A stretch of DNA of 64,000 bases, from the NCBI RefSeq assembly GCF_030317205.1, contig NZ_JASZYB010000001.1, positions 1,736,001-1,800,000 on the forward strand, read 5' to 3'. The notes beneath the pieces are model-generated. The model had not been told where the DNA came from. It ran no database searches and was given only the letters and a program-made list of their open reading frames with translations. Positions 8,899 to 17,296 of the stretch are shown one piece after another; position 1 is the stretch's first letter; every line of letters begins with the position of its first letter. The translations under genes were made by a program, and so were the position numbers. The DNA comes from Variovorax sp. J2L1-78 (GTDB lineage Bacteria > Pseudomonadota > Gammaproteobacteria > Burkholderiales > Burkholderiaceae_C).

Positions 8899-9996
8899 AT
8901 GCCACTGCGTCACCGACGCCTCGCCGCCTGGCTCCTCGCCGGGCTGGCCGGTCTCTTCGCGGCGGGTTGCGCCACCAGCGACAGTTGCGACGCGAGCCTG
9001 GCCGCATCCCCGCAGTTCGGCACCGATTGCCGCTTCCGCAACCCGCCCAACCCGCAGGCCCAACCATCGCAGAGCGGCTGGAAGATCTGGTCGCGTTTCT
9101 TCACGGCCGACAAGACCGGCACGGTGCCGGTCGACCCGATCCCCGTGCGACAGCTCGACCGCGCAGCGCTCGATGCGCTCGACAACGGCGCCAACCACGT
9201 GGTGCGGCTGGGCCACTCGTCGCACCTGCTCAAGCTGCGTGGCAAGTACTGGCTGATCGACCCGGTGTTCAGCGAGCGCGCGTCACCCGTGCAATGGGCC
9301 GGGCCGAAGCGCTTCCATGCACCGCCGCTCACGCTGGCCGACCTGCCACCGATCGAAGGCCTGATCCTGTCGCACGACCACTACGACCACCTCGACCTCG
9401 CCGCCATCGACGCGCTGCGGGAGCGGGTGCAGCGCTACTTCGTGCCGCTGGGCGTCGGTGCGCGGCTGCGCGATGCCAAGGTCGCGCCGGGGCGCATCCA
9501 GGAGTTCGACTGGTGGCAGCAGGGCCGGCAAGGCGACGTGCAGGTCACGGCCACGCCGTCGCAGCATTTCTCGGGCCGCACGCTGTGGGACCGCGACAGC
9601 ACGCTGTGGGCGTCGTGGGTGATCGAGAGCGGCGGCGAGCGCATCTTCTACAGTGGCGACTCCGGCTACTTCCCCGGCTTCGCGCAGATCGGCCAACGCT
9701 TCGGCGGCTTCGACCTCGCGCTGATGGAGAACGGTGCCTACGACACCTACTGGCCGTCGGTGCACATGACGCCGGAAGAAACGGTGAAGGCCTTCCAGGA
9801 CCTGCGCGGCAAGCTGCTGTACCTGGTGCACAACAGCACCTTCGACCTCGCCTTCCACACCTGGCAAGACCCGCTCGACCGCGTCGCCGCGATCACCGAG
9901 CGCGAGAAAATCCCGCTGGCCACGCCGGAGATCGGCGAGGTGCTGACGATCGGCCAAGCGCGTGCGAATGCGCTGTGGTGGAAGGGGTTGCGCTGA
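8899..9996 (+). CDS. Metallo-beta-lactamase-fold lipoprotein, NAPE-PLD/RomA-like
   Basis: This is a 365-residue predicted lipoprotein: positively charged start, hydrophobic segment, and lipobox FAAGC with Cys24. The metal-binding motif HDHYDH is at 159-164. Further ligand-region motifs are PSQHFSGRTLWDRDSTLWAS and YSGDSGYF. The segment LIDPVFSERASPVQWAGPKR is characteristic of the group related to N-acyl-phosphatidylethanolamine phospholipase D and RomA. It would act at the periplasmic face of a membrane on a phosphodiester or related lipid substrate. The start ATG is 129 bases from the divergent patatin start. The fold is secure; the substrate is inferred. Confidence 0.88.
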   Translation: MPLRHRRLAAWLLAGLAGLFAAGCATSDSCDASLAASPQFGTDCRFRNPPNPQAQPSQSGWKIWSRFFTADKTGTVPVDPIPVRQLDRAALDALDNGANHVVRLGHSSHLLKLRGKYWLIDPVFSERASPVQWAGPKRFHAPPLTLADLPPIEGLILSHDHYDHLDLAAIDALRERVQRYFVPLGVGARLRDAKVAPGRIQEFDWWQQGRQGDVQVTATPSQHFSGRTLWDRDSTLWASWVIESGGERIFYSGDSGYFPGFAQIGQRFGGFDLALMENGAYDTYWPSVHMTPEETVKAFQDLRGKLLYLVHNSTFDLAFHTWQDPLDRVAAITEREKIPLATPEIGEVLTIGQARANALWWKGLR

Positions 9997-9999
9997 GGA

Positions 10000-10959
10000 T
10001 CAATCGATCCTGATGTTCCGCGCACGCACGAGGGTGTTCACACGCCCCATTTCTTCACGCACGAATTTGCCGAAGGCCTCCGGCGTCGTGCCCGCAGGGT
10101 TCAACCCGAGCTGCAGCAGCTTCTTGCGGACCTCGGCGTCCGCGACGGCGTCCTGCACGGCCTTGCCGAAGCGCTGCACGATGTCGGCCGGCGTGCCCTT
10201 GGGCAGGAAGACGCCGTTCCACTCGACCACGTTGTAGCCCGGCAAGCCGGACTCGTCGAGCGTGGGCGTCTCGGGCAGGCTGGGCACGCGCTGGCGCGAG
10301 CTCACGGCGAGCGCACGCAGCTTGCCGCCCTTGACATAGCCGATCGTCGAGGCGACGTTGCCGAAGTAGGCCGACACCTGCTCGCCCATCACGTCGGTCA
10401 GCGCCGGTGCGCCGCCCTTATACGGCACGTGCAGGAGGTTGAGCTTGGCCTGCTCGTTCAGGGCCTCGCCCGCCAGGTGCGAACCGGTGCCGCCGCCGGC
10501 CGAAGCGAAAGTCAGCTTGCCGGGGTTCTTGCGGGCATAGTCAATGAACTCCGCGACGGTCTTGTAGGGCGCGGTGACCGGCACGACGAGGATCTGCGGC
10601 GCCGTGGCCACCAGCGAGACCGGGATGAAGTCCTTGGTCGCATCGAAGGGCAGCTTGCGCAGCGACGGGTTCACCGAGAAGGCCGACGCGTCGTAGAGCA
10701 CGGTATAGCCGTCGGCCGCCGCCTTCGCGACGTTGTCGGCACCGATCACGCCGCCGGCACCGGGCCGGTTGTCGATGACGATCTGCTGGCCGAGCGCGGT
10801 GCTCATCTGCTGCGCCACGATGCGCGCCGTGTTGTCGGCCCCGCCGCCGGCCGCATAGGGCACGACCATGCGGATCGGCTTCTCGGGCCAGGCGGCCCAG
10901 CCGAGCAGCGGCGCGCAGGCGGCCAGGACGGCGATCGATTTCAGGATGCGTTGCTTCAT
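10000..10959 (-). CDS. Bug-family (TctC-like) periplasmic solute-binding protein
   Basis: This 319-residue protein has a cleavable signal peptide (IAVLAACAPLLGWA) and the Bug signatures PIRMVVPYAAGGGADNTAR, IDNRPGAGGVIGADNVAKA and LLHVPYKGGAPALTDVMGEQ. Bug proteins bind carboxylates or amino acids for tripartite tricarboxylate transporters, and are strongly expanded in Bordetella, Variovorax and Cupriavidus. It is the last gene of a minus-strand cluster, 22 bases after an amidohydrolase gene. No TctA/TctB membrane genes are in the window, so it must share a transporter encoded elsewhere or act in sensing. Confidence 0.93.
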   Translation of the reverse strand: MKQRILKSIAVLAACAPLLGWAAWPEKPIRMVVPYAAGGGADNTARIVAQQMSTALGQQIVIDNRPGAGGVIGADNVAKAAADGYTVLYDASAFSVNPSLRKLPFDATKDFIPVSLVATAPQILVVPVTAPYKTVAEFIDYARKNPGKLTFASAGGGTGSHLAGEALNEQAKLNLLHVPYKGGAPALTDVMGEQVSAYFGNVASTIGYVKGGKLRALAVSSRQRVPSLPETPTLDESGLPGYNVVEWNGVFLPKGTPADIVQRFGKAVQDAVADAEVRKKLLQLGLNPAGTTPEAFGKFVREEMGRVNTLVRARNIRID

Positions 10960-10981
10960 TCGGATGTCTCTTGGTGGATGG

Positions 10982-11857
10982 TCAAAGAAAGTCATAGAGC
11001 CGGGCCGGGTTCTCGACGAGCACGCGATGCCGTGTCGCGTCGTCGGGCACCCAGTCACCTAGCAGGTCGAAGAGCTGCGCGTCGTCGGGCACCTGGTGGC
11101 GTTCGGTGGGGTGCGGCCAGTCGCTGCCCCAGACCAGGCGCTCGGGGGCCCGTCGCACCCACGTCTGCGCGAGGGCCGTGGTGTCGGCATAGCGGCCTTC
11201 GGCGCCGAGCGTCGAATCGAGGTAGGCACCGGACAGCTTGATCCAGGTGCGGCCCCTGTCGAGCAGCCGGCACACGAGGCCGAAGGCGGGATGCGCTTGC
11301 GGAGCCGGTTGCGGCAAGCGTGCGAGATGGTCGAGCACGACGGTGCCCGGCAGCCGTTCCAGCAAGGCGGCGTGCTCGACCAGCTGCGCCGCACTCCAGT
11401 GCAATTGCACATGCCAGCCCAGGGCGTGCACACGGTGCGCCAGCGGCTCGACCATGGCGAAATCCGTCGTCGCATGGGTGGGCGTGTAGAGCGTGAAACG
11501 GATGCCGCGGATCCCGCCGGCATGCAGACGCTCGAGTTCGGCGTCGCTCACGTCGGGCCGCACGACGGCCACGCCGCGTGTGTGCGCAGCGCCGAGCGCA
11601 CGGATGGCCGCCAGTGTCACGCTGTTGTCGGTGCCGTGCACGCGCGGCTGCACCACCACCGTGCGCTGGGTGCCTGTGCGTCGCTGGAGCAACCGGTAGT
11701 CGTCGGCGGTCGCGTCGTCGATCAGGGTGTCGGGTGCGCCCTGGACCCCGAAACGCCGGTCATAGACATGCATGTGCGAATCGCATGCGAATTCGGGTGC
11801 GACCCGAGTGGGCTTGTGCGTGCCCGCACTGTGCGGAACGACCTGCGCGAGGTGCAT
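10982..11857 (-). CDS. Amidohydrolase-family protein, PDC-lactonase-like
   Basis: This is a 291-residue TIM-barrel hydrolase of the amidohydrolase_2 group. The first metal-type motif DSHMH (His28, His30) is followed by GIRGIRFTLYTPT, VVLDHLARLPQPA and the C-terminal LVWGSDWPHP with the conserved Asp. This pattern matches 2-pyrone-4,6-dicarboxylate lactonase (LigI) relatives, which hydrolyse lactones of dicarboxylic acids. The start ATG is 3 bases after the CoA-transferase stop, so the two are likely co-translated. A lactone or ester opened here could feed the neighbouring CoA-transferase and CitE-like lyase. The actual substrate is unknown. Confidence 0.88.
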   Translation of the reverse strand: MHLAQVVPHSAGTHKPTRVAPEFACDSHMHVYDRRFGVQGAPDTLIDDATADDYRLLQRRTGTQRTVVVQPRVHGTDNSVTLAAIRALGAAHTRGVAVVRPDVSDAELERLHAGGIRGIRFTLYTPTHATTDFAMVEPLAHRVHALGWHVQLHWSAAQLVEHAALLERLPGTVVLDHLARLPQPAPQAHPAFGLVCRLLDRGRTWIKLSGAYLDSTLGAEGRYADTTALAQTWVRRAPERLVWGSDWPHPTERHQVPDDAQLFDLLGDWVPDDATRHRVLVENPARLYDFL

Positions 11858-11860
11858 GGC

Positions 11861-13057
11861 TCAGTCGTCGGTCTCGGCTGCACCGTTGCGCGCGGCCAGC
11901 ACGGTGTGTGTGTGCTGGCCCAGGGTCGGCGCGGCAAAAGGCGTCGGGCCCGGTGTCCGGCCGAACTGCACTGGCCGGGTGAAGCCGCGGTAGGAGCCGA
12001 GCGTGGGGTGCGCGAACTCCGCCACCATGTCCTCGGCCAGCACCTGCTCGTTGTCGAACATGTCCTCGACCGTCCGCGCAGCGGCGCAGGGCACCTCTTC
12101 CCCGAAGATCGCTTCCCACTCCAGGGCGCTGCGCCCCGCCAGCGCGGCATGGAGCTTCGGGACGATCTCGGTGAAGTGCTGCGCACGCTTGCGCACCGAG
12201 TCATAGCGCTCGTTCGCAGCGAGTTCGGGCAACCCGACCTTCGTGCACAGCGCCTGCCAGAAGTGCGGCGTGTTGGCCGAGATGTAGAGGTAGCCCTCGC
12301 GCGTCGGATGCAGGCCGGTGATGCCGCCGGAGCGCATGTCGCGCCCCACCTCCTTCGGCTCGCCTTCGGCCCACACCATGCGGGCCGACTGCATCGTCAG
12401 GGCCGAGCGCAGCAGGGACACGCCGACATACTGGCCTTCGCCGCTCTTTTCGCGCTCGTACAGCGCGGATGCCACGCCGGCCGCCACCAGCGCGGCGGCG
12501 TAGTAGTCGACCACCGAACCATAGAGGATCTCCGGTGGCCCGCCGCGCTTGCCCTGTAACGCGCACATGCCGGTCATGGTCTGCAGAACCTGGTCGTAGC
12601 CCGCCTTCTCGCGCAGCGGTCCGGTCTCGCCGTAGCCGGTGACGGCGCAGTAGATGAGGCGCGGGTTGACCGGCCTCAGTTGCTCGTAGGCGATGCCCAG
12701 CCGCGGCGGCACGCTGGGGCGGAAGTTGTGCACCAGCACGTCGGCCGTACGCACCAGGTCCCGCAACGCGGCGAGGTCGTCCGCCTTCTTCAGGTCGAGC
12801 ACCACGCCCAGCTTGCTGCGGTTCACGCCGACGAAAGCGCGGCTCTCCGCTTCGAGCGTCGAGGGGTACTTGCGCAGGTTGTCGCCGGTCGGGGGCTCGA
12901 TCTTGATGACCTCCGCGCCCTGGTCCGCAAGCAACGAACAACCGTAGGGGCCGGCGATGTAGGCGCTCAGGTCGAGCACCCGCAGGCCGCTCAGCGGGCC
13001 GGTGGGCCCGCTGCGTGGTGGCAGGCCCACGCCCTCGTGGTTCGCGTCGGTGCTCAT
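11861..13057 (-). CDS. Family III (CaiB/BaiF) CoA-transferase
   Basis: This 398-residue enzyme transfers CoA between carboxylic acids. Family features are LSGLRVLDLSAYIAGPYG at the N-terminus, GAEVIKIEPPTGD, and the catalytic Asp (about residue 155) in KAGYDQVLQTMTGM. The C-terminal part VEDMFDNEQVLAEDMVAEF also fits. The length is normal. The start at 13057 follows AGAGAA at good spacing. It sits between a Bug-protein gene and the amidohydrolase gene in one minus-strand cluster with a CitE-like lyase. That arrangement suggests activation of an imported di- or tricarboxylate to a CoA ester before cleavage. The acid is not identifiable from sequence. Confidence 0.93.
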   Translation of the reverse strand: MSTDANHEGVGLPPRSGPTGPLSGLRVLDLSAYIAGPYGCSLLADQGAEVIKIEPPTGDNLRKYPSTLEAESRAFVGVNRSKLGVVLDLKKADDLAALRDLVRTADVLVHNFRPSVPPRLGIAYEQLRPVNPRLIYCAVTGYGETGPLREKAGYDQVLQTMTGMCALQGKRGGPPEILYGSVVDYYAAALVAAGVASALYEREKSGEGQYVGVSLLRSALTMQSARMVWAEGEPKEVGRDMRSGGITGLHPTREGYLYISANTPHFWQALCTKVGLPELAANERYDSVRKRAQHFTEIVPKLHAALAGRSALEWEAIFGEEVPCAAARTVEDMFDNEQVLAEDMVAEFAHPTLGSYRGFTRPVQFGRTPGPTPFAAPTLGQHTHTVLAARNGAAETDD

Positions 13058-13071
13058 GGCGATTCTCTTTC

Positions 13072-14061
13072 TCAGTCGGCGGTGATGTTCTGCTGCTTGG
13101 CCAGCCGCTTCCAGCGCTCGACGTCCTCGGCGATGACGGTGCCGAACTGTGCGGGCGACATCGGCGTGGCAATGGCGCCTTCGCGCAGGAAGTTGCCGGC
13201 GACAGCGGGCTTGGCGAGGATCTGGTTGACCGCGGCATTGAGCTTGGCGACCACGTCGGGCGGCGTGCCGGCCGGCGCCAGCAGGCCCCACCAGAGTTCG
13301 AATTCGTAGCCCGGCACGGCGACAGCCATCGGCGTGAGGTCGGGTGCGATCGGGCTGGGCTTCAGGCTCGTGATGCCGATGGCGCGCAGCTTGCCCGCAC
13401 GCACCATCGGGAGCAGCGACGGCCCGCTGGAGATGAGCAACTGCGTCTGGTTGCCGACCAGGTCGGTCACCGCCGGGCCCATGCCCTTGTACGGGATATG
13501 CGCGATCTGCAGGTCGCCCACCTTGGCCTTGAGCAGTTCGGTGCCGAACTGGTTGACGCTGCCCGACCCGGACGACGCGTAGTTGTACTGGCCCGGCTTG
13601 GCCTTGATGGCCGCGATCAATTCGGCGGGTGTCTTCGCGGGAAAGTCGTTGTTGACGGCGACGATGAACGGGCCCTTCGCGAACATGGCCACCGGCGCGA
13701 GGCCCTTCACCGGGTCGAAGGGCAACTTGGACTGCACCGCCGCGTTGGTCGTCATGCTCGACGACACGGCCACCAGCGTGTAGCCATCGGCGGCCGCGCG
13801 CGCCACCTGCGCCGTGCCGGTGTTGCCGCTCGCGCCCGGACGGTTGTCGATGATCACCGGCTGTTTCAGGCTCTCGCCCAGTTCCTTGGCGACCTGGCGC
13901 GCAAAGGTGTCGTTCGATCCGCCGGCCGGGTACGGCACGACGATCGTGACGGGCTTCGAGGGGTAGGCGTCCTGCGCCAGGGCGGCGCTGCCGAACAGGC
14001 AGGTGCTCACGACGGCAGCCGCCATCAAGGCGTGGCGTGGAAGGCGAAAGGGTGTGTGCAT
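13072..14061 (-). CDS. Bug-family periplasmic solute-binding protein (second copy)
   Basis: This 329-residue binding protein has a clear signal peptide ending at AALAQ near residue 30 and the family motifs KPVTIVVPYPAGGSNDTFAR, VIIDNRPGASGNTGTAQVA and IAHIPYKGMGPAVTDLVG. It differs throughout from the other Bug protein of the cluster, so it is not a recent duplicate. It starts 64 bases after the CitE-like gene and ends 14 bases before the CoA-transferase start. It presumably captures the carboxylate processed by these enzymes. No membrane components are nearby. Confidence 0.93.
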   Translation of the reverse strand: MHTPFRLPRHALMAAAVVSTCLFGSAALAQDAYPSKPVTIVVPYPAGGSNDTFARQVAKELGESLKQPVIIDNRPGASGNTGTAQVARAAADGYTLVAVSSSMTTNAAVQSKLPFDPVKGLAPVAMFAKGPFIVAVNNDFPAKTPAELIAAIKAKPGQYNYASSGSGSVNQFGTELLKAKVGDLQIAHIPYKGMGPAVTDLVGNQTQLLISSGPSLLPMVRAGKLRAIGITSLKPSPIAPDLTPMAVAVPGYEFELWWGLLAPAGTPPDVVAKLNAAVNQILAKPAVAGNFLREGAIATPMSPAQFGTVIAEDVERWKRLAKQQNITAD

Positions 14062-14125
14062 CGGTGTTGTCTCCTGGTTTTGGTAGTCATGGCATCTGCG
14101 CTCGTACGCGGCGAGCCCGGCCTCT

Positions 14126-14995
14126 TCAGTCGTTCAGCAGCCCGAGGCTTCGCGCGCTCTCGACAATGGCGCGCGCCCGGATCACGAAGGGGACATCGAT
14201 CATTCGGCCGTCCACCACGTAGGCGCCCAGGCCCCGCGCATCGGCCTCGCGGGTCGCCTCGACCACCTTGCGGGCATGGGCGATCTCTTCGTCGGTCGGT
14301 CGGAAGACCTCGTTGGCGACGGCGACCTGGCTGGGATGGATGCAGGTCTTGCCGAGAAAGCCGAGATGGCGCGCCAGCATCGCCTCGGCGCGGTAGCCCG
14401 CGGCGTCGGCAATGTCGGCGAAGGCACTGTCGTAGGCGTACACCCCGGCCTCGCCGGCGGCGATGCGCACGGCGAACATCGCCTGCTGGATCGCGGCCGG
14501 TTCGCGTCGGGCGATGCCCAGGGGCTCGAACAGGTCCCCCAGGCCCAGTTGCAGGCCCTTGACGCGCGGATGGGCCAGCGCGAGTTCCGACGCCAGGCGC
14601 AGCGCCGAGGGTGTCTCGATGTTCAGCAGCATGCCGATGGGCGAGCGCACGCCGTTGGCCAGCTCCGCGCGCTCCAGGGCGTCGATCGCCGCGCACACGT
14701 GCGCCGCGCTCGCCGGCTTCGGCAGATTGATCAGGTGCACGCCGGGCTGGGCCACCGCCGCCATGTCCCGCTCGAAGTGCGGCGTGTCCATCGCGTTGAC
14801 GCGAACGATCAGCGTCTTGCCGCTGGCGGCCGCTTCACCGCCCTGCAACAGCTGCCGGACGATGTCGCGGGCTTCGTCCTTGCGCGGCTCGGACACGGCG
14901 TCCTCGAGGTCGATGCAGATGCCATCGGCGGCACTGCCCAGGGCCTTGGCGAACAACTCGGGCCGTGTGCCCGGAACGAACAGCTTGCTTCTCAT
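14126..14995 (-). CDS. CitE-like CoA-ester lyase (HpcH/HpaI family)
   Basis: This 289-residue TIM-barrel lyase starts with the CitE signature RSKLFVPGTRPELFAKAL and contains GICIDLEDAV. Expected substrate and metal residues are Arg65 (IVRVNA), Glu127 (LNIETPSALRLA) and Asp154 (LGLGDLFEPLG). Stand-alone CitE-like enzymes cleave malyl-, citramalyl- or related CoA esters into acetyl-CoA and a 2-oxo acid. As the first gene of the cluster it lies 75 bases from the divergent LysR regulator. Together with the CoA-transferase it suggests catabolism of a C4-C6 dicarboxylate. There is no citrate lyase alpha or acyl-carrier subunit here, so it is not a classical citrate lyase. Confidence 0.9.
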   Translation of the reverse strand: MRSKLFVPGTRPELFAKALGSAADGICIDLEDAVSEPRKDEARDIVRQLLQGGEAAASGKTLIVRVNAMDTPHFERDMAAVAQPGVHLINLPKPASAAHVCAAIDALERAELANGVRSPIGMLLNIETPSALRLASELALAHPRVKGLQLGLGDLFEPLGIARREPAAIQQAMFAVRIAAGEAGVYAYDSAFADIADAAGYRAEAMLARHLGFLGKTCIHPSQVAVANEVFRPTDEEIAHARKVVEATREADARGLGAYVVDGRMIDVPFVIRARAIVESARSLGLLND

Positions 14996-15039
14996 GCAGG
15001 CAGTCTCTGCCGTTCATGAGAAAAGAAAAACACATGCCT

Positions 15040-15058
15040 TCTATGATCAGAGGATAGA
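15040..15058. promoter_or_regulatory. Candidate LysR-type operator in the divergent intergenic region
   Basis: TCTAT, nine bases, then ATAGA form a perfect 5-bp inverted repeat ending 12 bases before the regulator start and 45 bases upstream of the CitE-like gene. The spacing and interrupted dyad match LysR-type binding sites (T-N11-A). The 75-base region is also AT-rich compared with its surroundings. It probably controls both directions, but this is inference. Confidence 0.45.
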
Positions 15059-15070
15059 AAATGTATCTTC

Positions 15071-15943
15071 ATGGAAACCGCCTACCTGCACAGCTTTCTT
15101 CTGGTGGTGGACTCCGGCTCCATGTCGGAGGCCGCCCGGCGGCTCGACCTGACCCCCGCCGCCGTGGCGCAGCAGATCCGCGCGCTGGAGCGTGAACTGC
15201 ACGTACCGCTGCTGGCCCGCGCCGGCCGGACGGTGCAGCCGACCGAGGCGGGGCACCAGCTCGTGCAGCGGGCGCGCAACCTGCTGCGCGAGGTCAGCGA
15301 CCTCAAGGCGGTGCTGGGCAGCGAGGCAGCCGGCGGCGAACTGCTCGTCGGCACGATCAACACCGCCTTGCACGGCATGCTGCCGGACATCCTCGCGGCC
15401 TTCGTGAAGACGAATCCCGGCGTCAAGGTGTTCCTGCAGTCGGGCACGACCGCCCTGCTCTACAAGGCCGTCCAGCAAGGCGAGCTCGATGCGGCGGTGT
15501 GCCTCTATCCACCGTTCGCCCTGGCCAAGACCTTCGACTGGATGCCGCTGCGCGAGGAGCCGCTGGTCCTGCTGGCGTCGAGCCGGCTGGCGCGGCGCGA
15601 CCCGCACGAGCTCCTGCGCACATCGCCGCTGATCCGCTACGACCGCAGTCTGGGCGGTGGCAAGCAGGCCGATCGCTACCTGCGCGCCGCGGGCATCGTG
15701 CCGCAGGAACGTTTCGAACTCAGCTCGTTGCTGGCGATCGCCATGATGGTCGACCGCGGCCTGGGCGTGTCGGTGGTCCCGGACATCGCGTCACCCCTGC
15801 TCGACCGTCAGCACGTCGCGAAGATTCCGCTGCCCCTGCCCTCCGAGCCCAGGCGGTTCGGCATCCTGTGGCAGCGCGCGTCGCCGCGCCTTCGCCTGAT
15901 CCAGAGCCTGGTCCAGAGCGCAGCCGGCCTTCGCGTGGTGTGA
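15071..15943 (+). CDS. LysR-family transcriptional regulator
   Basis: This 290-residue regulator has an N-terminal winged helix-turn-helix (about 5-62: SGSMSEAARRLDLTPAAVAQ, IRALERELHVPLLAR). A substrate-binding domain of two Rossmann-like lobes follows from about 90, with MMVDRGLGVSVVPDIASPL near the C-terminus. It is transcribed divergently from the Bug/CoA-transferase/CitE cluster, the classical layout for a LysR activator of a catabolic operon. The inducer is probably the transported acid or its CoA product. The start ATG lies 12 bases after a dyad operator candidate. Confidence 0.93.
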   Translation: METAYLHSFLLVVDSGSMSEAARRLDLTPAAVAQQIRALERELHVPLLARAGRTVQPTEAGHQLVQRARNLLREVSDLKAVLGSEAAGGELLVGTINTALHGMLPDILAAFVKTNPGVKVFLQSGTTALLYKAVQQGELDAAVCLYPPFALAKTFDWMPLREEPLVLLASSRLARRDPHELLRTSPLIRYDRSLGGGKQADRYLRAAGIVPQERFELSSLLAIAMMVDRGLGVSVVPDIASPLLDRQHVAKIPLPLPSEPRRFGILWQRASPRLRLIQSLVQSAAGLRVV

Positions 15944-15966
15944 AACGGGCCGGGCGGGCCACGCGT

Positions 15967-17124
15967 CTAATGCGCCTGCGCTCCGCCTGCCCGTGCAATC
16001 GGCCTCTTGCCCGCCACGCCGCGTCCGGCCTCCCAACGCAGCACCGCACGCGCGACCGCATAGAGCACCACGAACACGGCGCCGAGGATGAGCAGGTCTG
16101 CGCCGTAGGGCAGCGCGGCGTAGCCGCCGCCCGTGAGCGACACCACGACGAACACGGCCACCAGATGCGCGCAGAAGACCGGCAACGAGGCCGAGCCCAT
16201 GTCCTCCAGCCAGCGCGGACGCGGCAGTCGCGCGAGCAGCGGCGGGCCGAAGCGGATCGCGACGATGCCCAGGGCCGCGAGGTTGAGCAAGCGCAAGGGC
16301 CCGAGGTGCCACTTGTCGAACAGCAGGTTGAGCCCCGCATCATCGCCGAACGGGGCCTGCCCGGTCGGGCCGAAGTGCCGCCACGCGAAACAGGCCACAG
16401 CGATCGCCACGGCCGCGCCGAGGACCCACCGCGGGAAGACGAAGGGTTGCGCGTCCGGTGCGCTGCGGCTCGCCCCCATCCACATGCCGAAGAACCAGAG
16501 GAACTGCCACGAGAAGGTGTCGAAGGAGCCGGTCTCGTCGTAGGGCACCGGGATGTGCAGGGCCGTGCTGGTCACCTCGTACATCCAGTGCGTGGTGCCG
16601 AACTGCGACATCGCCCACAGCGTCGCGCTGACGGCGATCGGCCACGACCAGCCGTGACGCATCGCGAAGGCGATCACCCACGGGCTCATCAGCATGAAAA
16701 GGATGTACATCGGCAGGATGTCGAGGAAGGCCGGCTGGTAGACCAGCAACAGCGAGAACAGCAGGCCCTCGTGGGGGTTGGCGAGGTAGTACTTGATCAT
16801 CTCCTTGACCGCGGGCTGGTCGAGCTTCAGCCCGAGCGCCACGATGACGGTGAAGACGAAGAGCAGCAGCGCCGCCTGGCTGAAGTAGATCTTGAGCGCG
16901 CGTTGCCAGAAGCCGCTGCGCATGGTGTCGACGCCGCGCGTGTAGCCGATGCGGCCATAGACCAGGCCCGACACGAAGGCCGACATCAACACGAAGCCCT
17001 CGGCGGCCGACACGAAGCCGAAGGGCTGGCCGACCGGGTCGGTCAGGCGCGACGGCACATGCGTGATCGTCATCAGCACCAGCATCAGACCGCGCGCGGC
17101 GTCGAGTTCCCAGAGTCGTTTCAT
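15967..17124 (-). CDS. opgC: OpgC-like membrane acyltransferase
   Basis: This 385-residue integral membrane protein has about ten hydrophobic helices. It begins with LWELDAARGLMLVLMTITHV, the OpgC/acyltransferase-3 opening with a conserved Asp-Ala-Arg-Gly. The segments FGFVSAAEGFVLMSAFVSG and FLDILPMYILFMLMSPWV are typical of OpgC, which transfers succinyl groups to osmoregulated periplasmic glucans. No other opg genes are in the window, so the partner glucan synthase must be elsewhere. The gene converges on the LysR gene with 23 bases between stops. The family is clear; the exact acyl group and acceptor are inferred. Confidence 0.85.
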   Translation of the reverse strand: MKRLWELDAARGLMLVLMTITHVPSRLTDPVGQPFGFVSAAEGFVLMSAFVSGLVYGRIGYTRGVDTMRSGFWQRALKIYFSQAALLLFVFTVIVALGLKLDQPAVKEMIKYYLANPHEGLLFSLLLVYQPAFLDILPMYILFMLMSPWVIAFAMRHGWSWPIAVSATLWAMSQFGTTHWMYEVTSTALHIPVPYDETGSFDTFSWQFLWFFGMWMGASRSAPDAQPFVFPRWVLGAAVAIAVACFAWRHFGPTGQAPFGDDAGLNLLFDKWHLGPLRLLNLAALGIVAIRFGPPLLARLPRPRWLEDMGSASLPVFCAHLVAVFVVVSLTGGGYAALPYGADLLILGAVFVVLYAVARAVLRWEAGRGVAGKRPIARAGGAQAH

Positions 17125-17296
17125 GGCGTGCCGTGGACCGGGTGGGTGAGAACGAATCGCGCGGCGGCGTCGTCCGATGGTCCATGGTGCCGATGAAAGA
17201 CCGGCGCCGGGGGTTCCGGCCGCTGCCGACCCTGCCGGTGCGATGCGTATTCGGGCGTCGGCCGTGTCTCACAGCGGCCGGGCCCGCAGGCGTTGT

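Noticed and set aside
5236..9996. Very long plus-strand reading frame of about 1586 codons opposite the patatin gene
   Set aside because: Only its last 366 codons (from 8899) look like protein. The rest is the GC-rich shadow of the patatin gene, with Arg/Gly/Ala/His-biased composition and no motif.
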